Positions 1-10,979 of a stretch of DNA of 64,000 nucleotides are shown here, in pieces. The stretch lies in NCBI RefSeq assembly GCF_029760955.1, contig NZ_CP121682.1, positions 558,001 through 622,000 on the forward strand. Reading direction: 5' to 3'. Source of the DNA: Streptomyces cathayae (GTDB taxonomy: Bacteria > Actinomycetota > Actinomycetes > Streptomycetales > Streptomycetaceae). The number at the start of each line of letters is the position of its first letter. The first letter of the stretch is position 1. The position numbers and the translations under genes were made by a program. Under the pieces are notes generated by a model. It saw only the letters and a program-made list of their open reading frames with translations. It was not told the DNA's origin and did not search any database.

Positions 1-1
1 G

Positions 2-103
2 GCCCTGCTGGACTCCTACCGGCGGCTCGCCGCTGTCGCCGGTCTCCCGGGGACGGACGGCGGCGCGCGCCCCGATCCGGACGGCGGCGCGGCGCGCCGG
101 TGA
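2..103 (+). CDS. C-terminal end of an unidentified protein (partial)
   Basis: The window opens inside an open reading frame that ends at TGA 101-103, leaving 33 residues. The visible tail is Ala/Gly/Asp/Arg-rich (LLDSYRRLAAVAGLPG then a low-complexity GGARPD stretch), as expected for the disordered end of an actinomycete protein. Nothing in it identifies the family. The stop codon lies inside a long palindrome that probably terminates the transcript. Confidence 0.55.
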   Translation, partial: ALLDSYRRLAAVAGLPGTDGGARPDPDGGAARR

Positions 104-121
104 GGCGCCTCACCGGCGCGC
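92..121. terminator. Perfect 30-bp palindrome over the stop codon, probable bidirectional terminator
   Basis: Bases 92-121 form a perfect palindrome centred on GGCGCC at 104-109. It covers the stop codon of the upstream plus-strand gene and lies 17 bp from the end of the convergent PRC-barrel gene. There is no U-tract, which is normal for Streptomyces hairpins. Confidence 0.6.
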
Positions 122-137
122 ACACGGTTCCCTCCGG

Positions 138-1196
138 TCAGCCGCGGCCGCGCCGCGGAACGTCACGGCCCCGCCGGGTCGCGTCGTCGCTCCGCAGGGT
201 GTCGTCCGGCACTCCCTCGCTCTCGATGCGCTCCTTGCGGACCCGGCCGCGTACGGTCTCGTTCTCGGTGCGCTCCTCCATGGTCAGCCGTACCCGTTCC
301 ACGGGTACCGCCCTGGTCTCCACGACGGGACGCTCCTCGTGCAGCGTGACCTCGTACTCGGCCTCGCCGATCTCGGCGCCGGAGAGCGCGGCCGCGCGGT
401 CGGCCTCCGTGATCGGCTCGCGCACCACGTGCACCTCCTCGTGGCGCACCGGCACGATCTTCTCGACCTCCTCCGTCACGACGTACTTGCGCAGCCTGGC
501 CCGTCCGGTCTCGCGTCGCTCGACGCGGACGTGCATCTCCTCCTCCATGCGCGTCATGGAGTCGGCGCCCGGCCCGCCGCGCGCGGTGGTCCGGCCCGCC
601 TTCCCGGTCGCCGCCGACGTTCCCGCGGCGCCGGCCGCCGTCGTGTTCGCCGTGCGGGCTGTTCCAGCGGCACCCGGCGTCCCCGTCCTGCCCGGCATCG
701 TCCTGTCCGGCGTCGTTTTGCCCGGCGTCCCGGCCTTTCCGGTCGTGCCTGCCATCCCTGCCGCGCCCGCCGCGCCGGCGGCACCCGCCGCGCCGGCCGT
801 CCCCGCCTTGCCCATACCGGGGTGCCGGTCGCCGCGGCCCTCGCCGGAGCGCCCGGTGTCGTCGCGCAGCACACCGCTCCAGTCGATGCCGTAGTACTCG
901 TACAGCCGGTGTTCCTCCGACTCCGACAGGTGGCCCTGGGAGTCGACGTCGACGTCGGGTGCGCCCTTGACCTTGTCCTTGAGGTACGGGACTTCGAGGT
1001 GGTCCTCCACCAGTTCGGCGTCACGGATGGGGATGAACGACTCGTTGGAGCCGAACATGCCCGTCCTGACGCTCACCCACTCGGGGCGGCCGCTCATGTC
1101 GTCGAAGAAGACGTGCTTGGCCTCACCGATCCTGTTGCCCTCGCCGTCGTAGACGGGGTGATCCAGGAGGATCTTGACCTCATCGCGGGTGATCAT
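138..1196 (-). CDS. PRC-barrel and DUF2382 (YsnF-type) stress protein with a Gly-rich linker
   Basis: This 352-residue protein has three parts. Residues 1 to about 85 are a PRC-barrel-like domain (MITRDEVKILLDHPVYD, then VFFDDMSGRPEWVSV). Residues about 125-205 are a low-complexity linker of GAA/GTA/GKA triplets resembling a short collagen-like repeat. Residues about 215-325 are a DUF2382 domain, rich in charged residues (EEEMHVRVERRE, TEEVEKIVPVRHEEVHV). Such proteins are usually general-stress or sigma-B-type regulon members; their biochemical role is unknown. AAGGAGG stands at normal distance upstream of the ATG. It follows the olsBA-like pair in the same direction after 104 bp, so co-transcription is possible but not shown. 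Confidence 0.85.
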   Translation of the reverse strand: MITRDEVKILLDHPVYDGEGNRIGEAKHVFFDDMSGRPEWVSVRTGMFGSNESFIPIRDAELVEDHLEVPYLKDKVKGAPDVDVDSQGHLSESEEHRLYEYYGIDWSGVLRDDTGRSGEGRGDRHPGMGKAGTAGAAGAAGAAGAAGMAGTTGKAGTPGKTTPDRTMPGRTGTPGAAGTARTANTTAAGAAGTSAATGKAGRTTARGGPGADSMTRMEEEMHVRVERRETGRARLRKYVVTEEVEKIVPVRHEEVHVVREPITEADRAAALSGAEIGEAEYEVTLHEERPVVETRAVPVERVRLTMEERTENETVRGRVRKERIESEGVPDDTLRSDDATRRGRDVPRRGRG

Positions 1197-1300
1197 CTGG
1201 TCTCACCCTCCTTTCAGGGTGTCACTCCCGTCCGGATGTCCTCATCAACCCCATGGAAACTTCACATAAGGGATAAAAAGCGCTTAATTTTCGACAGCGC

Positions 1301-2125
1301 TCACTTCTGGTGCCCCCGTCGCACGTCCTCGACCGGATGTTCCCGCCCGGGGCCGTCGGCCGGCGGCTGCGCGGCGGCGGCCAGGGCACGGCGGTCGACG
1401 TGGGTGCCGGGCGGGATCGCGGCCCGTATCTCGACCTCGGCGATCAGGCCGCGGGCCGAGACCACCCGCCACAGGGACGCGAACAGGGTGTCGTCGCCGA
1501 CGAAGGCCGCGGCGGTGGCCGGCGTCCCGTGCGGGCTCCGGTAGTGGATGCGGACCGGCTGGACCGGCGCCCCGGCGTCCAGTGCCGCCTGGAAGACGGC
1601 CCGGCGGAAGGAGCCCTGCCGACGGCCGCACCAGGTGCTGCCCTCGGGGAAGGCGGCGACCGCCGCGCCCTCGCGCAGCGCCCCGGCGATCCGGGCGACC
1701 GTGTCCGGCAGGGCACGCAGGCGGTCGCGGTCGATGAACAGGACGCCCGCGCGTCCGACCAGCGGCCCGGCCACCGGCCATCGCCGTATCTCGGACTTGG
1801 CCAGCATCCGGGCCGGACGGACCGCGCTCAGCAGCGGTATGTCGAGCCAGGAGATGTGGTTGGCGACGAGGAGCAGCCCGCCGGTGGGCGGGGCGGCGCC
1901 GGTGACCTGGACCCGGACCCCGGCGGCCCGCACGATCCACCGGCACCAGCGGCCCACCGGCCCCGCCGGGATCCACCGGCCGACCGGCAGCAGCGCCACC
2001 CCGGCGAGGACGAGGAGGACGACCGCCGTCAGGCGCAGCACAGCCCTCGGTACGGCCGTCGCGGCCCTCGCCGGCTCCACACAGCCGCTCGGGGTGCAGG
2101 GCGCTGTGGGCAGCCAGACGCTCAT
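1301..2125 (-). CDS. 1-acyl-sn-glycerol-3-phosphate/lyso-ornithine-lipid acyltransferase family protein (OlsA-like)
   Basis: 274 residues. A PlsC-type acyltransferase domain follows one or two N-terminal hydrophobic segments (LTAVVLLVLAGVALLPVG). The catalytic block is NHISWLDI, a variant of the NHxxxxD motif, and the substrate-binding block is FPEGSTW (the PEGT-like motif III). The ATG at 2125 overlaps the TGA of the upstream gene by one base (TGATG), so the pair is translationally coupled. Because the partner looks like OlsB, which makes lyso-ornithine lipid, the likely job is the second acylation to ornithine lipid in the membrane. The reading frame extends to 2458, but that part is antisense to the partner gene and was excluded. 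Confidence 0.8.
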   Translation of the reverse strand: MSVWLPTAPCTPSGCVEPARAATAVPRAVLRLTAVVLLVLAGVALLPVGRWIPAGPVGRWCRWIVRAAGVRVQVTGAAPPTGGLLLVANHISWLDIPLLSAVRPARMLAKSEIRRWPVAGPLVGRAGVLFIDRDRLRALPDTVARIAGALREGAAVAAFPEGSTWCGRRQGSFRRAVFQAALDAGAPVQPVRIHYRSPHGTPATAAAFVGDDTLFASLWRVVSARGLIAEVEIRAAIPPGTHVDRRALAAAAQPPADGPGREHPVEDVRRGHQK

Positions 2126-2904
2126 CAGGCCGGCACGAGGGAGAGGAAGTGCCGCAGGTAGCGCGGGTTCACCCGGTCCATCGGCAGCAGTACGTACAGG
2201 TCGGCTACGCCGAAGTCCACGTCGTGCGCGGGCTCGCCGCAGACCCAGGCGCCGAGCCGGAGGTAGCCGCGCAGCAGGGCGGGCAGCTCGGTGCGGGCCG
2301 CGGGTGCCGCGGCCGCCCCGGGGTTCGTCCGCCACGGGAGCAGGGGTCGTACGCGGTACTCCTCGGGGGCGAGGTGCTTGCCCCGCACCCGGTCCCAGGC
2401 GGCGGAGGCGAGCGCGCCGCCGTCGGCGAGCGGTATGGAGCAGCAGCCCGCCAGCCACGTGTGCCCCCGCTCGACCATGTAGCGGGCGATGCCGGCCCAG
2501 ATGAGGCCGATGACCGCGCCGTCGCGGTGGTCGGGGTGCACGCAGGAGCGGCCGACCTCGACGAGGCCCGGCCGGATCGGGTCGAGCGCGCCGAGGTCGA
2601 ACTCGCTCTCGGCGTACAGGCGCCCGGCGACCGCGGCGCGCTCCGGCGGCAGCAGCCGGTAGGTGCCGACGACCTGGCCGCTCACCTCCTCGCGCACGAG
2701 CAGGTGGTCGCAGTAGGCGTCGAAGGGGTCGATGTCCAGGCCCGGCTGGGAGGTGGACAGCAGGGCGCCCAGCTCGCCGGCGAAGACGTCGTGCCGCAGT
2801 CGCTGGGCGGCGCGCACGTCCTCCTCGTCGCGGGCGAGGGTGACGGTGTAGCGGATGGGTGCCGCGGGCTTCGCGGGGTGGTCTGCGGTCAGCACGCCGG
2901 TCAT
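2125..2904 (-). CDS. GNAT-fold ornithine-acyl-ACP acyltransferase (OlsB-like)
   Basis: 259 residues of the OlsB/hemolysin-like GNAT family. Visible hallmarks are RLRHDVF near the N-terminus, DPFDAYCDHLLV, GTYRLL, and the block VEVGRSCVHPDHRDGAVIGLIWAGI that contains the acyl-acceptor region. OlsB transfers a 3-hydroxyacyl chain from ACP to the alpha-amine of ornithine. The gene leads a two-gene unit with an OlsA-like acyltransferase, which supports the lipid assignment. A GAGAG Shine-Dalgarno sequence precedes the ATG. The 218 bp upstream, toward sdhB, hold no gene that I can see. Confidence 0.8.
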   Translation of the reverse strand: MTGVLTADHPAKPAAPIRYTVTLARDEEDVRAAQRLRHDVFAGELGALLSTSQPGLDIDPFDAYCDHLLVREEVSGQVVGTYRLLPPERAAVAGRLYAESEFDLGALDPIRPGLVEVGRSCVHPDHRDGAVIGLIWAGIARYMVERGHTWLAGCCSIPLADGGALASAAWDRVRGKHLAPEEYRVRPLLPWRTNPGAAAAPAARTELPALLRGYLRLGAWVCGEPAHDVDFGVADLYVLLPMDRVNPRYLRHFLSLVPA

Positions 2905-3122
2905 GGCTCTCTCCTGGTCACGCGCCGGAGCGGGAAAGTGGGGACTCCCCTTGTTTCTCCCTACGCCGGTTGGCGTGTACGTGACCTGAGCCGGGAGTGC
3001 GGATGTGAGGATGCTGAATGCCAGGCGTCACCCGGACAGCAGACGGGACCGGGGATGAGCACCACTCCCGGTCCCGCCCGTCCGCCCCCTGGCGAACGTT
3101 CTTCCGCTGCCCGCCGGGGTGG

Positions 3123-3868
3123 CTACCGGCCGGTCCCCTTGCGGGTGGCCCGCAGCCACTCCTTGTTCATCCCGGTGATGGAGGTCAGCGGGATGCCCTT
3201 CGGGCAGGCGGTGGCGCACTCGCCGGCGAGGGTGCAGCCGCCGAACCCCTCCTGGTCCATCTGCGCCACCATGTCGAGCACCCGGGTCTCCCGCTCGGGC
3301 GCGCCCTGCGGCAGCACGTTGAGGTGGTTGATCTTCGCCGAGGTGAAGAGCATCGCCGCGCCGTTCGGGCAGGCCGCGACACAGGCGCCGCAGCCGATGC
3401 ACTCGGCGTGCTCGAAGGCGAAGTCCGCGTCCGGCTTCGGCACCGGCGTGGCGTGCGCCTCGGGCGCGGAGCCGGTGGGGACGCTGACGTAGCCGCCGGC
3501 CTGGATGATCCGGTCGAACGCCGACCGGTCCACCACGAGGTCCTTCACCACCGGGAAGGCCGACGCCCGCCACGGCTCGATGTCGATGGTGTCGCCGTCC
3601 TTGAAGGACCGCATGTGCAGCTGGCAGCTGGTGGTGCGCTCGGGGCCGTGGGCGTCGCCGTTGATGACCAGCGAGCAGGCGCCGCAGATGCCCTCGCGGC
3701 AGTCGTGGTCGAAGGCGACGGGGTCCTCGCCCTTGAGGGTGAGTTCCTCGTTGAGGGTGTCGAGCATCTCCAGGAAGGACATGTCGGGCGAGATGCCGTC
3801 CACCTCGTACGTGGACATGGCGCCGTCGGCATCGGCGTTCTTCTGCCGCCAGACGCGCAGGGTGAGCT

Positions 3869-3872
<4 letters not shown>
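3123..3872 (-). CDS. sdhB: Succinate dehydrogenase/fumarate reductase iron-sulfur subunit
   Basis: 249 residues. The N-terminal plant-type ferredoxin domain carries [15 protein letters not shown] for the [2Fe-2S] cluster. The C-terminal dicluster ferredoxin domain carries [15 protein letters not shown] and [17 protein letters not shown] for the [4Fe-4S] and [3Fe-4S] clusters. It passes electrons from SdhA to the membrane anchor. Its ATG overlaps the sdhA stop by four bases (ATGA). In actinobacteria with a single-anchor sdhCAB operon this type is often the second succinate dehydrogenase. Confidence 0.95.
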
Positions 3873-5827
<1,955 letters not shown>

Positions 5828-5828
5828 T

Positions 5829-6536
5829 TCAGCTCACCACTCCGGTCATGACGCCCACGGGTACGGCGACGAAGCCGATCGTGAGCAGCAGCGCGAGGAC
5901 GTTGGCGGCGGCTTTGAGCGCGCGGTCGCGGGTGCGGCTGCCGACGCCGAGGGTCTGGGCGGCGCTCCAGAAGCCGTGCCGGATGTGCATTCCGAGGGCG
6001 AGCACCGCGACGATGTAGATGACGTTTCCGTACCAGGTGGAGAAGGTGTCCACGACGTTCTGGTACGGCTTGCCCGTCTCGAAACCGCCGGAGTGCACGG
6101 TGCCGGTGGTCAGGTCGAGGATGTGCCAGACGATGAAGAGGGCGAGGATGATCCCGCCCCAGCGCATGGTGCGCGTGGCGTAACTGGCCCGCGCCTTCTT
6201 GTGGACGTACTTGCTGGGGCGCGCCTTGATGTCACGGCGGCTGAGCTGGTACGCGGAGACGGCGTGGGCGACGACCGCGAGGACGAGCACGACCCGGACC
6301 AGCCACAGCGCCCACTCGTAGTGCAGGAGGGGCTCGCCCAGGGTGCGCAGCCAGTGTGCGTACTCGTTGAACTCGACGGCCCCGAAGTAGATCTTCAGGT
6401 TGCCGATCATGTGGGCGACCAGGTAGAGCAGCATGACCAGACCGCTGACGGCCATCACTGTCTTCTTGCCGACGGTCGAGTCCCACACGGTGCGCGCCAT
6501 GGACGGCCGTCGGTCCGTCCGCGTTGCCAGAGCCAT
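5829..6536 (-). CDS. sdhC: Succinate dehydrogenase cytochrome b (membrane anchor) subunit
   Basis: 235 residues with about five hydrophobic segments: [72 protein letters not shown] and [17 protein letters not shown]. Histidines within them can ligate heme b. This is the single-anchor type seen in actinobacterial sdhCAB operons. I chose ATG 6536; a TTG at 6557 adds seven residues without a better ribosome site, and MARTVWDS further in is another option. It is the first gene of the operon and faces a divergent LysR regulator. Confidence 0.92.
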   Translation of the reverse strand: MALATRTDRRPSMARTVWDSTVGKKTVMAVSGLVMLLYLVAHMIGNLKIYFGAVEFNEYAHWLRTLGEPLLHYEWALWLVRVVLVLAVVAHAVSAYQLSRRDIKARPSKYVHKKARASYATRTMRWGGIILALFIVWHILDLTTGTVHSGGFETGKPYQNVVDTFSTWYGNVIYIVAVLALGMHIRHGFWSAAQTLGVGSRTRDRALKAAANVLALLLTIGFVAVPVGVMTGVVS

Positions 6537-6592
6537 GCCACAAGACGCTAGGGCCAAAGGACCCTATCGGTCCAAGACATGGTCCACCTCGT

Positions 6593-6615
6593 TTCCATAG
6601 CCTTCACCTATGGAA
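6593..6615. promoter_or_regulatory. LysR-type operator between sdhC and the lysR gene
   Basis: TTCCATAG and CTATGGAA form a perfect 8-bp-arm inverted repeat with a 7-bp spacer. It holds the T-N11-A core typical of LysR-type regulators (T 6598, A 6610). A second, smaller repeat (GGACC-5-GGTCC, 6559-6573) lies nearer sdhC. The position fits autoregulation of the regulator and control of sdhCAB. Confidence 0.75.
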
Positions 6616-6630
6616 GGCTACAGTGGACCC

Positions 6631-7515
6631 ATGCAGTTCCAGCAGCTCCAGTACTTCGTGGCGGTCGCCGAGACCCGGCACTTCACCCGGGCCGCCGAAA
6701 CGGTCCATGTCGCGCAGCCCTCCCTCTCGCAGCAGATCAAGGCGCTGGAGCGGGAGCTGGGGGCGGACCTGTTCCTGCGGGCGCGCGGCAACATCACGCT
6801 CACCGACGCGGGCGAGGCGCTGCTGCCGCTGGCGCGGCGCATCCTGGCCGACGCCGACACGGCCCGGCACGAGGTGCAGGAGCTGGTGCAACTGCGCAGC
6901 GGCCGGGTGCGCCTGGGGGCGACACCGAGCCTGTGCACCGGTCTGCTGCCGGACGTGCTGCGTGCCTTCCACGACCGCTACCCGGGCGTCCGGCTGCTGG
7001 TCGAGGAGAGCGGCTCCCACGACCTGGTACGGGAGCTGGCCCGCGGTGCGCTCGACCTGGCCCTGGTCGTCCTGCCCCTGCCGACCCCCTCCCCCGCCCT
7101 CACCACGGTGGAGCTGCTGCGCGAGGACCTGGTGATGGTGTCCTCGCCGGACGTCCCTCAACCCGGCCGGGGCCGGCGCACCGTGCGCGTCGCCGATCTG
7201 GAGGGCGAGCGGCTGGTGATGTTCCGGCACGGCTACGACCTGCGGGAGCTGACCGTGGCCGCGTGCCGCGCGGAGGGCTTCGAACCGGACTTCGCGGTGG
7301 AGGGCGGGGAGATGGACGCCGTGCTGGGCTTCGTGCGGGCGGGGCTGGGCGTCGCCGTGGTGCCCCGCATGGTCGCCGCGCGGTCCGGGCAGGGCCTGCG
7401 GGTCACCCCCCTGGCCCGCCCCGGCCTCCACCGCACCATCGCCCTGGCCCACCGCAGCGACGTGGCCCCGCCCCGCGCGGCCCGGGAACTGCAGCGGATG
7501 CTCCTGGAGCGGTGA
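6631..7515 (+). CDS. LysR family transcriptional regulator
   Basis: 294 residues. The N-terminal winged helix-turn-helix is QLQYFVAVAETRHFTRAAE followed by VAQPSLSQQIKALERELG. A periplasmic-binding-like effector domain fills residues about 90-290. I chose ATG 6631 (MQFQQLQYF) because the upstream in-frame ATG at 6610 lies inside the operator and adds residues unlike the family. It diverges from sdhCAB across the palindrome at 6593-6615, so control of succinate dehydrogenase is the simplest hypothesis. The effector is unknown. Confidence 0.88.
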   Translation: MQFQQLQYFVAVAETRHFTRAAETVHVAQPSLSQQIKALERELGADLFLRARGNITLTDAGEALLPLARRILADADTARHEVQELVQLRSGRVRLGATPSLCTGLLPDVLRAFHDRYPGVRLLVEESGSHDLVRELARGALDLALVVLPLPTPSPALTTVELLREDLVMVSSPDVPQPGRGRRTVRVADLEGERLVMFRHGYDLRELTVAACRAEGFEPDFAVEGGEMDAVLGFVRAGLGVAVVPRMVAARSGQGLRVTPLARPGLHRTIALAHRSDVAPPRAARELQRMLLER

Positions 7516-7705
7516 GCCTGCCGACCGGTGCCGCCCCGCCGCCCACCACACCCCGGCCGTACCCCGTCACCCGGCCCCGGTACCGCTCCGCACAGGCCGC
7601 ACCCGCTGCACCCGCTGCGCGCCGAACCCACCCCGGGCAGCACGGGCCGGAGGTCCGACGCGGTGGGTCCGAGGCGCGGCCACCGGCCCGCCGCGGCCGC
7701 CGGCG

Positions 7706-9850
7706 TCAGCCCGTCGCGTCGGCCAGGGCCAGGTCGTGCAGGCGTTCCGGTGGGCCGGGGCGGGCGTAGTACCAGCCCTGCGCCGTGTCGCAGCCGAGTA
7801 TGCGGAGCTGCTCGGCCTGCGCCCCCGTCTCCACCCCCTCCACCGTGACGGCGAGGTCGAGGCTGTGGGCCAGGGAGACGATCCCCTCGACGATCTTGAG
7901 GTCGACCGGGTCGGCCGGATACTGCTGCATGCTCTGGGTGAAGGAACGGTCCAGCTTGAGGATGCTCACCGGAAGGCGGCGCAGGTTGGCGAGGTTGGAG
8001 TAGCCGGTGCCGAAGTCGTCCAGGGCGATGTCCACGCCCATCTCCGCCAGCCGCCGCAGCGGCTTCAGCAGGTCGTCGTCCGCGCCGATCAACGCCGACT
8101 CGGTCACCTCCAGGCACAGCGCGTCCGGCTCGACACCGGTGCGCTCCAGGATGTCGACGGTGTCCTGGACCAGGCCGGGGTGGGTGAGCTGGCAGGGCGA
8201 GAGGTTCACGTTGATGCGCAGCGGGCCGAGCGCCTCCGCGCCACCGTGCCGCTCCTGCCAGGCGCGGGCCTGGCGCACCGACTGCTCGAGCACCCAGCGG
8301 CCCAGCGGGACGATCAGCCCGGTGTGCTCGGCGAGCGGGATGAACCGGTCCGGGGACAGCACGCCGTGCTGCGGGTGCAGCCAGCGCACCAGTGCCTCGG
8401 CGCCCCGGACGCTGCCGTCGCCGAGGTGCACCAGTGGCTGGTACTCGATGAAGAACTCGCCCCGTTCCAGGGCGGCGGGCAGTGCCGTGGTGAGTCCGTG
8501 CCGGGTGATGGCACGGGCGTCGGACTCCGGGTCGGCCAGTTCGAAGCGGTTGCCGCCCGCCGACTTGGCCCGGTACATGGTGATGTCGGCGCTGCGCAGC
8601 ACCTCCGCCGGGCTGCGTTCCCCGGTCGGCCCCTCGACGATGCCGATGCTGCCGCGCACGGTCAGGTCACGGCCGTCGACGCCGATGGGGGCGAGCAGCG
8701 CGTTCATGATGCGGGCGGCGAGCTCGTCGACCGTGTGCTCGGTGTCGGGGCCCGTGGTCAGCGCCACGAACTCGTCGCCACCGAGCCGGGCGACCATCTC
8801 GCCGGGCGCGGTGGCGCAGGACTGGAGCCGGTCGGCGACCTCGACGAGCAGCCGGTCGCCGGCCGCGTGCCCGAGACTGTCGTTGACGGTCTTGAAGCCG
8901 TCCAGGTCGAGGTAGCACAGGCCGAAGCGCTGTCCGGGGCCGGCGCTGAGCGCCTTCTCCAGCCGCTCGAAGAAGAACGTGCGGTTGGGCAGACCGGTGA
9001 GCGCGTCGTGGGTGGCCTCGTAGCGCAGCCGGAGGTTGAGCAGCCGCCGCTCGGTGGTGTCCTCCATCAGGGCGAGCTGGTACTGCGGTTGACCGTCGGC
9101 GTCACGCAGCAGGGACACCGTCAGGTTGGTCCACAGGACCGTTCCGTCGGGCCGGTAGAACGCCTTCTCGAGGTGGTAGTGCTCACGGTCGCCGCGGACC
9201 AGCTCGTCGTAGAGGTTCCAGGTCTGCGGGGCGTCGTCGGGGTGCGTCCACTCCCTGACCCTGCGGCTGCGCAGGCCCTGCCCGGACAGGCCGAACATGC
9301 GCCGCAGGGCGCCGTTGACCTGCAGGACGTTGCCGTCGAGGTCGGCGATGCCGATTCCTATCGCCGCGCCCTCGAAGACCGCGCGGAATCTGGCCTCGGT
9401 GGCGTGCAGGGCCTGCGCCACCGCGCCCTGCGCCTTCAGCGCGGCCTGGGCGACGGCCTCCTGCTCGGCCAGCGTCCGCTCCCGCAGCGCCCGCGCGAAA
9501 CCGGCGGCCATGGCGTGCTGCAGTCTGGCGCTGCGCGCCCGCAGGTCCTCGCGGTCGCCGTCCCCGCCGCAGTACAGGACGAGGTAGGCGTCCACGCAGT
9601 CCAGGGACCGGCTGAGCGCCTCCGGGTCGGTGCAGTGCACCCGGATCAGGGCGGAGCCGACCGCCTGGCCGGCATCCGGGTCGAAGGCCCTGGCCAGTAG
9701 CGCTTCACTCAACCGCCGGGCCAGCGGGAGCAGTTGTTCCTCGAACTCGGGCCGGGTCGACGACGTCGAGGCCACGGGGAAGACCGCCCGGCTCCAGATC
9801 GTCGCGAACCGGCGCAGTCTGTCCTCCGGCCCGTCCGGCTCCGCGCTCAC
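7706..9850 (-). CDS. rmdA: PAS-GGDEF-EAL bifunctional c-di-GMP enzyme, RmdA-like
   Basis: 714 residues. A roughly 150-residue N-terminal sensor region leads, through a coiled stretch, into a PAS domain at about 160-270. The GGDEF domain at about 290-450 has an intact ARLGGDEFVAL active site. The EAL domain at about 465-710 has intact EALVRW, NVNLSP, EVTES, DDFGTGYSN, LKLDR, VEGVET and QGWYYARP motifs. It should make and/or hydrolyse c-di-GMP, the Streptomyces developmental brake. Architecture and neighbours (sdh, lysR, DUF574 upstream, SCO0930-like lipoprotein beyond) match S. coelicolor rmdA (SCO0928) as I remember it. The start is GTG 9850, in a GTGA overlap with the methyltransferase; the in-frame extension to 9925 is antisense-like and unsupported. 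Confidence 0.85.
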   Translation of the reverse strand: MSAEPDGPEDRLRRFATIWSRAVFPVASTSSTRPEFEEQLLPLARRLSEALLARAFDPDAGQAVGSALIRVHCTDPEALSRSLDCVDAYLVLYCGGDGDREDLRARSARLQHAMAAGFARALRERTLAEQEAVAQAALKAQGAVAQALHATEARFRAVFEGAAIGIGIADLDGNVLQVNGALRRMFGLSGQGLRSRRVREWTHPDDAPQTWNLYDELVRGDREHYHLEKAFYRPDGTVLWTNLTVSLLRDADGQPQYQLALMEDTTERRLLNLRLRYEATHDALTGLPNRTFFFERLEKALSAGPGQRFGLCYLDLDGFKTVNDSLGHAAGDRLLVEVADRLQSCATAPGEMVARLGGDEFVALTTGPDTEHTVDELAARIMNALLAPIGVDGRDLTVRGSIGIVEGPTGERSPAEVLRSADITMYRAKSAGGNRFELADPESDARAITRHGLTTALPAALERGEFFIEYQPLVHLGDGSVRGAEALVRWLHPQHGVLSPDRFIPLAEHTGLIVPLGRWVLEQSVRQARAWQERHGGAEALGPLRINVNLSPCQLTHPGLVQDTVDILERTGVEPDALCLEVTESALIGADDDLLKPLRRLAEMGVDIALDDFGTGYSNLANLRRLPVSILKLDRSFTQSMQQYPADPVDLKIVEGIVSLAHSLDLAVTVEGVETGAQAEQLRILGCDTAQGWYYARPGPPERLHDLALADATG

Positions 9851-10659
9851 GCGGTACGCCCCACGCCCGCGAGTCCCGAGCGCTCGTAGGGGTCCTCGCC
9901 CTCCGGTGCGGTGTCCGGCCGCCACCGCGGCATCGGCACCAGTCCGGGTTCCACCATGTCGTACCCCTCGAAGAACCGCGCGATCTCGTCACGCGAGCGC
10001 ATGATCAACGGGTTGCGGATGTCCTTGTACACGTCCACCGCCCCACCGGCCCGCTCCGGAGGCAACGGGATTCCCTCGTACGAGGCATGGGTGAGGATCA
10101 GCATACTGCCGGGCGCGAGGGCCTCGCGCAGTTCGGCCACCGCCGCGTACGGGTCGTCCGCGTCCTCCACGAAGTGCAGTACGGCGACGAGCAGCAGCGC
10201 CACCGGCCGGTTCAGGTCGATCAGGCGCCCCACCTCGGAACTCGCCAGGACGTCCCGGGGCTTTCGGAGATCCCCGGCGACGACGCCCGTGCCTTCGGTG
10301 CCCTCGAGAACCGCCTCGCTGTGCGCGACGGCCACCGGGTCGTGGTCGACGTAGACCACCCGCGCGCCGGGAGCGGCCGCCTGCGCCACCTCGTGGACGT
10401 TGCCGAACGTCGGGATGCCGGAGCCTATGTCCAGGAACTGGGTGACGCCCTCGCCGACCGCGAACCGTACCGCCCGGCGCAGGAACGCCCTGTTCGCCTG
10501 CATGACCTTGGGCAGCCCCGGCATGAACTCCATGGCCCTGCGGGCCGCTTCCCGGTCGACCTCGAAGTTGTGCGAACCGCCCAGGTAGTAGTCGTACATC
10601 CGGGAAACACTGGGCACCGTGATGTCGATGCTCCGTGGGGCCCAGGCGGGACGCTCCAT
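9847..10659 (-). CDS. DUF574 SAM-dependent methyltransferase family protein
   Basis: 270 residues of the large actinobacterial S-adenosyl-methyltransferase family (Methyltransf_19, DUF574). Visible features are the family opener VPSVSRMYDYYLGGSHNF, the nucleotide-binding block QFLDIGSGIPT, and VVYVDHDPVAVAHSEAVL. The substrate is unknown for almost the whole family. ATG 10659 is preceded by GGAGAG at good spacing; the in-frame GTG at 10671 overlaps that site. It is translationally coupled to the rmdA-like gene, a conserved pairing that hints at a shared developmental role. Confidence 0.88.
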   Translation of the reverse strand: MERPAWAPRSIDITVPSVSRMYDYYLGGSHNFEVDREAARRAMEFMPGLPKVMQANRAFLRRAVRFAVGEGVTQFLDIGSGIPTFGNVHEVAQAAAPGARVVYVDHDPVAVAHSEAVLEGTEGTGVVAGDLRKPRDVLASSEVGRLIDLNRPVALLLVAVLHFVEDADDPYAAVAELREALAPGSMLILTHASYEGIPLPPERAGGAVDVYKDIRNPLIMRSRDEIARFFEGYDMVEPGLVPMPRWRPDTAPEGEDPYERSGLAGVGRTA

Positions 10660-10902
10660 GTATCTCTCCACAGCGTAGGCGATCCGGTGTTCGAGCCGAG
10701 GCTACTGATCGCCTGCCAAGGGAGCGACCCCAAACGGAAATTGACCGTCCGTTCCCGGTCACTGCCAGTGGCACATACCACGTTGCCGCCCGTGAGAACG
10801 TCACGAAAAGTACCGGCGGCATTCCGGAGGGTTCCGGTGTGCGGTGAACGCGGGGAGAGGGCCGCCGAAATTTCCACGAGTTCCGGTGAGTCACAGCAGA
10901 AC

Positions 10903-10937
10903 GGTCCGCCCCTCCGTGCGGCGCGGAGGGGCGGACC
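10903..10937. terminator. Strong hairpin downstream of the lipoprotein gene
   Basis: GGTCCGCCCCTCCG and its exact complement form a 14-bp stem with a short GC-rich loop. It lies just after the lipoprotein stop codon on the minus strand and about 240 bp before the methyltransferase start. The remaining sequence between the two genes shows no ORF. Confidence 0.75.
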
Positions 10938-10979
10938 GGGACCGGTGGCGCCGAAGTGGACGACGCCCTGGGGAGGTCG

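Noticed and set aside
100..1544. Long plus-strand frames opposite the PRC-barrel gene (264 and 401 residues)
   Set aside because: They are low-complexity antisense shadows of the minus-strand gene, without ribosome sites or family features.
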